From Stutzerimonas xanthomarina DSM 18231 (GTDB taxonomy: Bacteria; Pseudomonadota; Gammaproteobacteria; Pseudomonadales; Pseudomonadaceae): a stretch of DNA of 64,000 bases. The translations under genes were made by a program, and so were the position numbers. Positions 45,112 to 55,142 of the stretch are shown here, one piece after another. Positions within the stretch are counted from its first letter, which is position 1, and each line of letters starts with the position of its first letter. The stretch lies in the NCBI RefSeq assembly GCF_900129835.1, contig NZ_FQXA01000001.1, positions 186,001-250,000 on the forward strand. Reading direction: 5' to 3'. A model generated the notes under the pieces. It saw only the letters and a list, made by a program, of their open reading frames with translations. It had not been told where the DNA came from and did no database searches.

Positions 45112-47277
45112 TTAGCCGCGCCCGGCGACGGCCCGCTCGGCCTGGATGGTTTCGAGCAGCGATCTGACCTGATGGATATCGTAGGGCTTGAGCATGGTAC
45201 GCAGGTCATCCAGCCCCACTTCCCGCGCATCGACGGCGTAGCCCGAAGCAATGACCACGCTCAGGCTGGCATCGCGCGCCCTGGCCTCGCGAACCAGTTC
45301 GATGCCGCTCATGCCAGCCAGGCCAATGTCGGTAAGCAAGACATCAAATGGATGCTGTTCAAGCTGCTTTAGAGCAGCCTCGGCCGACTCGCACAGGCTG
45401 ACCTGGTGCCCCAGCTCGTCCATAACCTCGCCGGTGAGCATGCGCAGGGTCGGGTCATCCTCGACGAAGAGGATCCTCAAACCTGACATGGACGTCGGCT
45501 CGACCTGCTCGGATGACACTGCTGCCGGAGCACGCTGCTCGGACATTGCCGCCATGCGCATGCCCTGCCCACCCAGCGCAACCCGGCTCGGCAGGTAAAC
45601 CCGAACCGACGTACCCTTGCCTTCGTCACTCTCCAGCACGACGAATCCGCCGCTCTGCTTGACGAAGCCATAAACCATGCTCAAACCGAGACCGGACGCA
45701 TCGCTGTCTTTGCGCGTAGTGAAGAACGGCTCGAATGCGCGCTCAAGGACTTCCGGGCGCATACCCTCACCTTCATCGATGACGGCGAGCTCCACGTACG
45801 GACCGGGCTCGGCACCAGGCTGCCCGGCAAGCTGAGTGGAATCCAGGTGGCGGTTTCGCAAGCGCACACAGAGGTTACCGCCGCCGCCCATCGCATCGCG
45901 TGCATTGACAGCCAGGTTGAGTATCGCCGCCTGCAGGTTGCCGACATCAGCTAACACCGGCCACAGACCCGAAGCGACATCGACTTCAACCTGGACAGCA
46001 CGCCCCAAGGCACCATTGAGCAACTCGCTCATCTGCCCCAGCAACTCACCGACATCCACGGACTGCGGCTGCAATGACTGACGGCTGGCGAAGGCCAATA
46101 GCTGCGAAGCCAGACGAGCGCCCTTTTCTACGCCGCCAACTGCGGAGTCCAGCCGCCGCTGGGCCGTCTCGTCATCGCTCATGTTGCGCCGCAACAGCTG
46201 CAGATTGCCGCCGATGATTTGCAGCATGTTGTTGAAATCGTGTGCGATTCCTCCGGTCAGCTTGCCAACAGCCTCAAGCTTCTGCGCCTGCATCAGGGCT
46301 GCCTGCGCCGCCCGGCGCGCGGACTCGCTGTCCAGCAATTCGCGTGTACGCTCACGCACCAGCTCCTCGAGATGCTCGTGATATTCCTGCAGCTTCTGCT
46401 GACTGCGATGCTGCTCAGTAACATCGCTGCCAAGCACGAAAACACCGGACGTTCGGCCGTCGCGCTCGATAATTGGCTGAAACACGAGATCAACGTACAC
46501 CTCCTCCGGCTCGGCGTCTGGGCGGCGATGCAACAAGGCTCGCATGCCTCTATTGGTATAGGGCTCGCCGGTACGATAGACCTCATCGAGCAGTGCGATG
46601 AAGCCCTGCTCTTCCAACTCGGGCAACCCATCACGCAACGGCTTGCCGAGCAACTGACGGTGTCCCGTCAGTTGCTGATACGCCTCGTTGACCAGCTCGA
46701 ATACATGTCCGGGACCACGCAGGAAGCAGACGAAACCAGGCGCTTGCGCAAACAACCGGCGCAGCTGATTGCCTTCATGCTGAATGAATCGCGCTCGGGA
46801 AATGATCGCCGCCTCGATCTGTTGCGCCGGTTGGCCAGCGGATTCAGCCGAGCGCATGGAACCCTTTAACTGATGCAGCTCGGTAATATCCACGGTGTGC
46901 TGCAGGATGGCGAAGACCTCACCCTGTTCATCCAGCAAAGGCGTGTGCGTCGCGCTCCAATAACGGTCCTCATAGCCCGCACCGCTGCCGGAGCTGGCGG
47001 CGATCGAATAGCGGATCACGGGCAAGGTATCCAGCGCCTTGGTACGCAGGACCCGAGCAAACGAGTCGAGAAGCTCATCGACATGGGTCGATTCGGGAAA
47101 TTGCGGGTCGGCAGCAAACGCGTCCTGAATGCGCCGCCCTGCAATCTCTTCGAGACTGCGAGCGGTGAGCTTCAGGTAGGCCGCGTTGGCATCCAGGATC
47201 ACCAGATCGGGATCGAGCAGCAGGTAGGCGTTTGGCGAAACCCTGAACAGAGCCTCGAAAGAAGGGCGTTGCGGCAT
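45112..47277 (-). CDS. Hybrid sensor histidine kinase with two PAS domains and a C-terminal receiver
   Basis: A 721-residue cytosolic hybrid kinase with no membrane helix. PAS1 covers about residues 5-135, PAS2 about 170-290, a coiled-coil linker about 290-330, HisKA about 330-400 with phospho-His346 (GGIAHDFNNML), HATPase about 440-565 (NLAVNARDAM, DEGEGM, GLGLSMVYG), and a receiver about 600-715 (VEDD, Asp in LLTDIGLAG, Lys in LKPYD). GGAGGTGGT directly precedes the ATG. It lies between rpsF and rlmB, two genes otherwise linked to core translation, and has no adjacent partner regulator. Signal and output are unknown. Confidence 0.92.
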   Translation of the reverse strand: MPQRPSFEALFRVSPNAYLLLDPDLVILDANAAYLKLTARSLEEIAGRRIQDAFAADPQFPESTHVDELLDSFARVLRTKALDTLPVIRYSIAASSGSGAGYEDRYWSATHTPLLDEQGEVFAILQHTVDITELHQLKGSMRSAESAGQPAQQIEAAIISRARFIQHEGNQLRRLFAQAPGFVCFLRGPGHVFELVNEAYQQLTGHRQLLGKPLRDGLPELEEQGFIALLDEVYRTGEPYTNRGMRALLHRRPDAEPEEVYVDLVFQPIIERDGRTSGVFVLGSDVTEQHRSQQKLQEYHEHLEELVRERTRELLDSESARRAAQAALMQAQKLEAVGKLTGGIAHDFNNMLQIIGGNLQLLRRNMSDDETAQRRLDSAVGGVEKGARLASQLLAFASRQSLQPQSVDVGELLGQMSELLNGALGRAVQVEVDVASGLWPVLADVGNLQAAILNLAVNARDAMGGGGNLCVRLRNRHLDSTQLAGQPGAEPGPYVELAVIDEGEGMRPEVLERAFEPFFTTRKDSDASGLGLSMVYGFVKQSGGFVVLESDEGKGTSVRVYLPSRVALGGQGMRMAAMSEQRAPAAVSSEQVEPTSMSGLRILFVEDDPTLRMLTGEVMDELGHQVSLCESAEAALKQLEQHPFDVLLTDIGLAGMSGIELVREARARDASLSVVIASGYAVDAREVGLDDLRTMLKPYDIHQVRSLLETIQAERAVAGRG

Positions 47278-47466
47278 ACCACCTCCGTGATGCGAGCCTG
47301 GCGCTGGCTACGATCATGAGCTGGCGCCAGAACTACCCGACGCGCAGCCAAACCAAAAAGTGACGATCGAGCGTCGAATTCAGAACGGACAATTGACCGC
47401 AGCGAAAACGATCCGTTTCCGCTGCCGGTCAATGTTCCTAACGGGGCAAGCCCAGGCAAGCGCGCA

Positions 47467-48222
47467 CTAGCGCGCGGGGCGAGCCAAGCGGCGCTGACGC
47501 CGTGCCTCGAACAGGCATACCCCGGTGGCGACCGAGACATTGAGGCTGCTGACGCTACCACCCATGGGCAGGCGCACCAGGAAATCACAGTGTTCGCGGG
47601 TCAAGCGCCGCATGCCCTTGCCCTCAGCCCCCATCACCATGACGATCGGCCCGCTGAGATCCTGATCGTAGATCTCCTGCTCGGCTTCTCCAGCCGTGCC
47701 GACGATCCATAGACCGCGCTGCTGCAGTTTTTCCAGCGTTCGGGCCAGATTGGTGACAGCGACCAGCGGAATGACTTCCGCGGCACCGCAGGCCACCTTG
47801 CGCACCGTAGCGTTCAGCGTGGCGGATTTGTCCTTGGGAATGATCACCGCCAGTGCCCCTGCCGCATCGGCAGTACGCAAGCAGGCTCCCAGATTATGCG
47901 GATCTGTAACGCCGTCGAGCACGAGCAACAAAGGCGCGCCTTCAGTGCGATCAAGCAGCTCCTCAAGCATGGCGTCGCCCCAGACCTGGCTGGGACTGAC
48001 GTCAGCGATCACACCCTGGTGTACGCCCTCAACCCAGGCGTCCATTTCGCGGCGCTCGCACTGGCCGACTCTAACCTTCGAATCGGCAGCCAACTGAAGC
48101 AGGCTCTGCACGCGAGGATCATCACGCCCCTCCGCCAACCAAACCTGCTTGACCCGCTTCGGGTGATGGCGAAGTAACGCCTCGACGGCGTGAAGGCCAT
48201 AAACCTTTTCCAGATCACTCAT
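47467..48222 (-). CDS. rlmB: 23S rRNA (guanosine-2251-2'-O)-methyltransferase RlmB
   Basis: A 251-residue SpoU/TrmH-type 2'-O-methyltransferase. The N-terminal L30e-like RNA-binding domain (residues 1-80, starting KVYGLHAVEALL) is followed by the knotted SPOUT domain with the three motifs: NLGACLRTADAAGA, VMGAEGKGMRRLT and LPMGGSVSSLNVSVA. Its ATG overlaps the rnr stop by four bases (48219-48222), so the two RNA-modifying genes form one translationally coupled unit, as in E. coli. Confidence 0.96.
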   Translation of the reverse strand: MSDLEKVYGLHAVEALLRHHPKRVKQVWLAEGRDDPRVQSLLQLAADSKVRVGQCERREMDAWVEGVHQGVIADVSPSQVWGDAMLEELLDRTEGAPLLLVLDGVTDPHNLGACLRTADAAGALAVIIPKDKSATLNATVRKVACGAAEVIPLVAVTNLARTLEKLQQRGLWIVGTAGEAEQEIYDQDLSGPIVMVMGAEGKGMRRLTREHCDFLVRLPMGGSVSSLNVSVATGVCLFEARRQRRLARPAR

Positions 48223-50753
48223 GGTTTGGCCTTACGCTTACGGGGCGCAGCACCCTCGGATTTCGGCGTCGCCTTACCGCTTGCCTTCGGTTTCGAGCGA
48301 CTGCGCTTGGGCTTGCTCTTCGAGGGACTGCCTGTTTTGGCGTCGTTCAGCAGCGCCTTTTTCATTTCACGACTCTTGCGCACGTCATCGCTGACCGACT
48401 CTTGGCCCCTCGATGAAGGCGTATCGGTGCTCTTCTTGCTGCGACCGTCCTTACGCGCGCCGCGGCCGTCAGAGGCACCTCGCTCGCCGATTCCGGTTTT
48501 GCTGCCACCGCCGATCAACTCGAAATCGATTTTGCGCTCATCCAGGTCGACACGCATGACGCGCACTTCGACACTGTCGCCAAGACGGAAACTGCGACCG
48601 CTGCGCTCGCCGGACAGGCGATGATGCAACGGATCGAAGTGGTAGTAATCGCCCGGCATCGCCGTCACGTGTACCAGCCCCTCGACATAGATATCGGTCA
48701 GCTCGACGAACAGGCCAAAGCCGGTCACGGCCGTGATGACGCCGGGGAAATTCTCACCGACGCGGTCTTTCATGAACTCGCATTTCAGCCAGTTGACGAC
48801 GTCACGGGTCGCTTCATCGGCGCGGCGCTCGGTCATTGAGCACTGCTCGCCCAACTGCTCCAACGCGGCCTCGTCATACGGATAGATGCGCGCCTTGGGC
48901 ATGCTGGTAGCGCCCGCACGGCGAACGTGCGATGTGTCGCGCTTGGAGCGGATCACGCTGCGGATCGCCCGATGGATCAGCAGATCGGGGTAGCGGCGAA
49001 TCGGCGATGTGAAATGTGCGTATGCCTCGTAGTTCAGGCCGAAATGGCCATTGTTGTCAGGGCTGTAAACCGCCTGACTGAGGGAGCGCAGCATTACCGT
49101 CTGAATCACATGGAAGTCGGGACGCCCCTGAATATGCTCCAGCAGCGCCTGGTAATCCTTAGGCGTTGGCCCCTCTTTGCCCTTGTGCAAGGTCAGGCCC
49201 AGCTCGCCGAGAAACGCTCGGAGTTTCTCCTGACGTTCAAGGGGGGGACCATCATGCACACGGTACAAGCCCGGAATGTCGTGATCCTGAAGGAAGCGTG
49301 CAGTGGCCACGTTGGCGCAGAGCATGCACTCCTCGATCAGCTTGTGCGCGTCGTTGCGCTCGGTTGGCTTGATTTCCGAGATCTTGCGACCAGCGCCGAA
49401 CACAATGCGGGTTTCCTGCGTCTCGAAATCGATTGCCCCGCGGGTATGACGCGCCTTGAGCAATACCTTATAGAGCGCATAGAGCTGCTTAAGGTCGGGC
49501 AGCACTTCGCCGTACTCGCCGATAAGGCGTTTGCCTTCAGCTGAAGATGGCTGTTCAAGCATGCTGCTGACCTTGTTATAGGTCAGTCGTGCGTGGGAAT
49601 GGATTACCGCTTCATAGAACTGGTAATCCGTCATCTTCCCCGATTTGCTCAGGGTAATTTCGCAGACCATCGCCAGACGGTCGACATGTGGATTTAGCGA
49701 GCAAAGCCCATTCGACAACTCTTCCGGCAGCATTGGCACGACCCGCTCCGGGAAATACACCGAGGTGCCACGCACTTCAGCTTCCTGATCCAGCGCCGAG
49801 CCGACCTTGACGTAATGCGAGACATCAGCAATTGCCACATACAGGCGGAAGCCACCGGAAAACAGTTTCCAGCCGCTGAGCTTCTCGCAGTAGACGGCGT
49901 CATCGAAGTCTCGTGCGTCCTCGCCGTCGATCGTCACGAACGGCAAGTGGCGAAGGTCGACGCGTTTCTGCTTGTCCTTCTCCTCGACTTCCGGCTTGAG
50001 CTTGGCGGCTTCACGCCTTACCGCATCCGGCCAGACATGCGGAATATCGAAACTGCGAAGCGCCACGTCGATTTCCATCCCGGGCGCCATGTAGTTGCCG
50101 ATCACCTCGACCACATCGCCCTGGGGCTGGAACCGCTGAGTTGGCCAGTGAGTAATCTTGATTTCGACGAACTGACCGGGCTTGGCATTCATGGAACGGC
50201 CCGGCGTGACCAGGACTTCCTGCTGGATCTTAGGGTTATCGGCCATCACAAAGCCGATGTCACTTTCTTCCTGATAGCGGCCCACGATGGTCTCGTGCGC
50301 GCGCCCGATGATTTCCACGATCGCACCTTCGCGACGGCCACGGCGATCAAGCCCGGCCACGCGCGCAAGACAGCGGTCGCCATCGAATACCAGACGCATC
50401 TGCGCCGGACTCAGGAACAGGTCGTCGCTGCGGTCGTCGGGAATCAGAAAGCCGAAACCGTCGCGATGGCCGCTGACACGTCCGCATACCAGGTCCAGCT
50501 TGTCTACCGGGGCATAGGTGCCACGCCGGGTATAGATCAGCTGACCGTCACGCTCCATCGCGCGCAAACGGCGGCGCAGAGCTTCAATGTCATCTTCGGA
50601 GGACAATCCGAACTCTTCCACCAGCTGCTCACGCGCCGCTGGCGAGCCGCGCTCGCTCAGGTGCTGGAGTATCAGTTCGCGGCTAGGGATGGGGTTTTCG
50701 TACTTTTCCGCTTCACGTGCGGCCTCGGGATCGAGGGATTGCCAATCGGCCAT
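48219..50753 (-). CDS. rnr: Exoribonuclease RNase R
   Basis: An 844-residue processive 3'-5' exonuclease that degrades structured RNA. A winged-helix N-terminus (about 25-85) is followed by cold-shock OB folds (about 90-250), the RNB catalytic domain with DGEDARDFDDAVY supplying the metal-binding Asp residues, and an S1 domain (about 655-740). The last ~95 residues are a Lys/Arg/Ser-rich tail, similar in kind to the basic tail that aids ribosome and structured-RNA work in E. coli. ATG at 50753 is preceded by GGTG. It is divergent from the tRNA-Leu pair and coupled to rlmB. Confidence 0.96.
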   Translation of the reverse strand: MADWQSLDPEAAREAEKYENPIPSRELILQHLSERGSPAAREQLVEEFGLSSEDDIEALRRRLRAMERDGQLIYTRRGTYAPVDKLDLVCGRVSGHRDGFGFLIPDDRSDDLFLSPAQMRLVFDGDRCLARVAGLDRRGRREGAIVEIIGRAHETIVGRYQEESDIGFVMADNPKIQQEVLVTPGRSMNAKPGQFVEIKITHWPTQRFQPQGDVVEVIGNYMAPGMEIDVALRSFDIPHVWPDAVRREAAKLKPEVEEKDKQKRVDLRHLPFVTIDGEDARDFDDAVYCEKLSGWKLFSGGFRLYVAIADVSHYVKVGSALDQEAEVRGTSVYFPERVVPMLPEELSNGLCSLNPHVDRLAMVCEITLSKSGKMTDYQFYEAVIHSHARLTYNKVSSMLEQPSSAEGKRLIGEYGEVLPDLKQLYALYKVLLKARHTRGAIDFETQETRIVFGAGRKISEIKPTERNDAHKLIEECMLCANVATARFLQDHDIPGLYRVHDGPPLERQEKLRAFLGELGLTLHKGKEGPTPKDYQALLEHIQGRPDFHVIQTVMLRSLSQAVYSPDNNGHFGLNYEAYAHFTSPIRRYPDLLIHRAIRSVIRSKRDTSHVRRAGATSMPKARIYPYDEAALEQLGEQCSMTERRADEATRDVVNWLKCEFMKDRVGENFPGVITAVTGFGLFVELTDIYVEGLVHVTAMPGDYYHFDPLHHRLSGERSGRSFRLGDSVEVRVMRVDLDERKIDFELIGGGSKTGIGERGASDGRGARKDGRSKKSTDTPSSRGQESVSDDVRKSREMKKALLNDAKTGSPSKSKPKRSRSKPKASGKATPKSEGAAPRKRKAKP

Positions 50754-50865
50754 TAAGAGATGTCACCTTTCATTCATTTATAGAGGCAGAACGCCCTATA
50801 TCTATTGAAGCGCGAAACGCCGTCGGACGGCAGCTTTCGCGCAAATTATTTTTCCTGGACGGGGC

Positions 50866-50894
50866 TTTACAAGGGATAACCTCGCCCGTATAGT
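50866..50894 (+). promoter_or_regulatory. Sigma-70 promoter of the tRNA-Leu pair
   Basis: TTTACA (50866-50871) and TATAGT (50889-50894) are 17 bases apart and followed by a GC-rich TCGCGCCC discriminator, the pattern of stringently regulated stable-RNA promoters. The first tRNA begins 63 bases after the -10. Confidence 0.82.
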
Positions 50895-50957
50895 TCGCGC
50901 CCACAATGTCTGGTAGACGTTGTAACACGGAAACGACGAAGTATCATCGTTTGCAGT

Positions 50958-51044
50958 GCCCAGGTGGCGGAATTGGTAGACGCACTAGGTTCAGGTCCTA
51001 GCGGTGGCAACACCGTGGAAGTTCGAGTCTTCTCCTGGGCACCA
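50958..51044 (+). tRNA. tRNA-Leu (anticodon CAG), copy 1
   Basis: An 87-base class II tRNA with encoded CCA. The acceptor GCCCAGG pairs with CCTGGGC, the anticodon loop TTCAGGT gives CAG, and the long variable arm is CGGTG-GCAA-CACCG. It differs from copy 2 only in two paired variable-arm bases. Confidence 0.97.
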
Positions 51045-51147
51045 TTTATTTGATGAAATTCTTGCCAATGGCGAGAGCTTCATAGACACGAGGTTTGTCG
51101 GCCTCGACCAGCAATCGACAGAAGTCGATGAGCGATCATCGCAATGT

Positions 51148-51234
51148 GCCCAGGTGGCGGAATTGGTAGACGCACTAGGTTCAGGTCCTAGCGATGGCAA
51201 CATCGTGGAAGTTCGAGTCTTCTCCTGGGCACCA
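51148..51234 (+). tRNA. tRNA-Leu (anticodon CAG), copy 2
   Basis: An 87-base class II tRNA, identical to copy 1 except in the variable arm, CGATG-GCAA-CATCG, where a G-C pair became A-T. It lies 103 bases after copy 1 with no promoter recognised between them, and is followed at once by a terminator. Confidence 0.97.
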
Positions 51235-51242
51235 CTCTTCAG

Positions 51243-51271
51243 AAAAAACCGAGCCATTGGCTCGGTTTTTT
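51243..51271 (+). terminator. Rho-independent terminator of the tRNA-Leu operon
   Basis: A CCGAGCC/GGCTCGG stem flanked by a run of A and then six T residues lies 8 bases after the second tRNA-Leu, a textbook terminator on the plus strand. Confidence 0.93.
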
Positions 51272-51384
51272 CGTTTCTGCGCGCAACCAAGCAAATCAAG
51301 CAACCCTGCAGAACCGGTTAACCGAACCTCTGGACGCATGCACGGCTGCATTTCGCTCCGCACAGGCTGCCAGTCAGCCAGAAC

Positions 51385-51408
51385 GAAAAGACCGCCCGAA
51401 GGCGGTCT
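51385..51408 (-). terminator. Rho-independent terminator of purA
   Basis: On the minus strand an 8-bp AGACCGCC/GGCGGTCT stem with a 4-base loop is followed by TTTTCG. It lies 18 bases after the purA stop and faces the tRNA-Leu terminator. Confidence 0.85.
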
Positions 51409-51426
51409 ATTTCGTAGCGGCAAAGA

Positions 51427-52797
<1,371 letters not shown>

Positions 52798-53985
52798 TTA
52801 GCGGGCCAGCGACGCTACAACCCAGGCCCCTTCTTGCAACAGTAGCTGCCGGTCACAGCCAACGCGTGGCGCCGCATCGCTCTGCTGGCCGTCCAAGGCC
52901 TGCACCACGCGCTCGCCCTGCTCACGCAACTGACAGATCGCCTGCCATAACGCCGGATCGGTACTGTACGGCGCCCAGATACCTGCCAATGGGCCGACGA
53001 GCTCGGCATTGCCCAGTCTGACCAGCGTCTTTAAATCCGTCGAGAAGCCGGTCGCCGGACGCGCACGGCCAAAATCCGCACCAATATCGTCATAGCGCCC
53101 GCCCTGAGCGATCGACTGGCCGACGCCTGGGACGAATACCGCGAAAACGACACCCGTGTGGTAGTGATAGCCGCGCAGCTCGCCCAGATCGAAATACAAC
53201 GGCACCTCCGGATACCGCATCGCCAACTGGTCGGCGACGTGCACCAAACCTTCCAGCGCTTCAAGAACTGGAGCAGGTGCACCGGCAAGTAGCTCGCGCG
53301 CAACGTCAAGCGTTTCGCGCCCACCACAGAGTCGCGCCAACGCGCGCAACATGCCCGCCAGCGCGGGCTCGACATCAGCGGTCAGCGCCGCGATCTCGTC
53401 CATGGCCTTACGCTGCAAGGCATCGAAAAGGCGCTGCTCTGCATCACCAGAGAGGCCGGCGGCGCGTGCCAACCCGCGATAGATCCCCACATGCCCAAGA
53501 TCCATATGCAAGTCCGGCACATCAGCGAGCAGGAGGGTTTCCAGCATCAGGCTGATCACCTCAAGGTCACTGGAAGTACTGCTGTCTCCATAGAGCTCTG
53601 CGCCAAGCTGAATCGGGCTTCGCGACGTGGCGAGGGCCTGCGGCTTGGCGTGCAGAACGCTGCCGGCGTAGCACAGGCGACTAGGACCTTCACGGCGCAA
53701 CGTATGGGCGTCAACCCGCGCCACCTGCGGAGTGATATCCGCTCTCAATCCCATCTGACGGCCTGACAGGGGATCGACGACCTTGAACGTCTTGAGGTCG
53801 AGGTCCTGCCCTGCGCCAATCAGGAGCGATTCGAGAAACTCCACATGAGGGGTGATAACCAGCTCATAGCCCCAGCACTGGAACAGATCCAGCACACGAC
53901 GCCGTGCAGTTTCGATACGCGCCGCTTCGGGGGGCAGCACTTCTTCAATGCCATCTGGCAGGAGCCAGCGGTCTATCGTTGCCAT
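52798..53985 (-). CDS. hisZ: ATP phosphoribosyltransferase regulatory subunit HisZ
   Basis: A 395-residue paralogue of histidyl-tRNA synthetase lacking the anticodon domain. It pairs with a short HisG to form the first enzyme of histidine biosynthesis and gives it histidine feedback control. The class II-like fold is visible in [42 protein letters not shown] and the motif-3-like [10 protein letters not shown]. No hisG lies in the window; it is usually elsewhere in pseudomonads. ATG at 53985 has GAGGTG upstream; an in-frame start at 54012 adds nine residues. Confidence 0.94.
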   Translation of the reverse strand: MATIDRWLLPDGIEEVLPPEAARIETARRRVLDLFQCWGYELVITPHVEFLESLLIGAGQDLDLKTFKVVDPLSGRQMGLRADITPQVARVDAHTLRREGPSRLCYAGSVLHAKPQALATSRSPIQLGAELYGDSSTSSDLEVISLMLETLLLADVPDLHMDLGHVGIYRGLARAAGLSGDAEQRLFDALQRKAMDEIAALTADVEPALAGMLRALARLCGGRETLDVARELLAGAPAPVLEALEGLVHVADQLAMRYPEVPLYFDLGELRGYHYHTGVVFAVFVPGVGQSIAQGGRYDDIGADFGRARPATGFSTDLKTLVRLGNAELVGPLAGIWAPYSTDPALWQAICQLREQGERVVQALDGQQSDAAPRVGCDRQLLLQEGAWVVASLAR

Positions 53986-54269
53986 TTCGCCAATCACCTC
54001 TCGATACGGCAAGCCTAGTCAAGCAGACGAACGCCGGGGCAACAGCCTTAGCCGCCCATCGGTCGCGTGCGATTGTGTTCGTACCATGGCGACAGTGCCA
54101 CGCCCCACCAAGGGGATCAGCATGGCTGGCCATGCCCGGATCCGCCTGCTACCGCCGGGGCGCAGACGCAAAAAAGCCGGGCTTTTCCCGGCTCGCGGAT
54201 CATAACAATGTTTCGCCAACGGGTCACCCGGCGGACAGCGCTGCCCCTGCCGGACGACCCTTGCGGCGA
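53986..54269. other. Gene-free stretch between hisZ and hflC
   Basis: This 284-base spacer holds the hflC terminator (54170-54193) and presumably the hisZ promoter. In P. aeruginosa I recall a small DUF2065 membrane-protein gene here; I looked for it on both strands and found no hydrophobic reading frame. Confidence 0.5.
54170..54193 (-). terminator. Rho-independent terminator of the hflK-hflC operon
   Basis: On the minus strand a 7-bp AGCCGGG/CCCGGCT stem is followed by TTTTTTGCG. It lies 76 bases past the hflC stop. Confidence 0.88.
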
Positions 54270-55142
54270 TCACTGCGCCGTTGCGGACTCCAGATAACGG
54301 AAGAAATCGCTATTGGGATCCAACACCAGAACATCTTCCTTGTTGGCGAAGCTCTCACGGTAGGCCTGAAGGCTGCGGTGGAAGGAATAGAACTCCCGAT
54401 CCTGCCCGTATGCAGCCGCATAGATGGCTGCCGCTTGCGCATCGCCATCACCGCGCAGCTCCTCGGCCTCACGGAATGCCTCAGCCAACAGCACCCGCCG
54501 TTGGCGGTCGGCGTCGGCACGAATACCTTCGGCCAGCTCCTTACCTTTGGCGCGATGCTCACGTGCTTCACGCTCACGCTCGGAACTCATTCGCTCGAAC
54601 ACGCTGCGGTTCACTTCACGAGGCAAATCCATTCCCTTGACGCGCACGTCCACCACCTCGATACCCAGCTCCTTCTGCGCGTCTCGGTTGAGACTATTGG
54701 TCACGCTAGCCATCAACTCGTCGCGCTGCCCGGACACCGACTCATGCAAGGTGCGCTTACCAAACTGGTCCCGCAGTGCGGCCTCGAGACGACGCGCGAG
54801 TCGCTCGTCAGCAATCTGCTTCATACCGGAGGTTGCCGTGTAGAAACGCTCGGCATCGTCCACACGCCACTTGGCATAGGAGTCAACCATCAAGGCTTTC
54901 TTCTCCAGCGTGAGGAAGCGCGACGTCGTGGTATCCAATGTCATCAAGCGGGCATCAAACTTACGCACGCTATTGACATAAGGGATCTTCAGGTGCAAAC
55001 CCGGCTTCACGTCGGGTTCTACGATCCGGCCGAACCGCAGCAAAACCGCTCGCTCCGTCTGCGACACGATGTAGAAGCTGTTCCACGCCACAATCGCCAG
55101 CACTACACCCACAATGAGGGCGGTCAGGGATTTATTGCTCAT
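54270..55142 (-). CDS. hflC: Protease modulator HflC
   Basis: A 290-residue SPFH/band-7 protein anchored by one N-terminal membrane helix (about residues 6-24, LTALIVGVVLAIVAWNSFYIV). With HflK it forms the large cage around FtsH hexamers and limits degradation of membrane proteins. The family stretch SVFERMSSEREREAREHRAKG and the following long coiled coil are clear. Its ATG shares one base with the hflK stop (TAATG), so translation is coupled. Confidence 0.96.
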   Translation of the reverse strand: MSNKSLTALIVGVVLAIVAWNSFYIVSQTERAVLLRFGRIVEPDVKPGLHLKIPYVNSVRKFDARLMTLDTTTSRFLTLEKKALMVDSYAKWRVDDAERFYTATSGMKQIADERLARRLEAALRDQFGKRTLHESVSGQRDELMASVTNSLNRDAQKELGIEVVDVRVKGMDLPREVNRSVFERMSSEREREAREHRAKGKELAEGIRADADRQRRVLLAEAFREAEELRGDGDAQAAAIYAAAYGQDREFYSFHRSLQAYRESFANKEDVLVLDPNSDFFRYLESATAQ

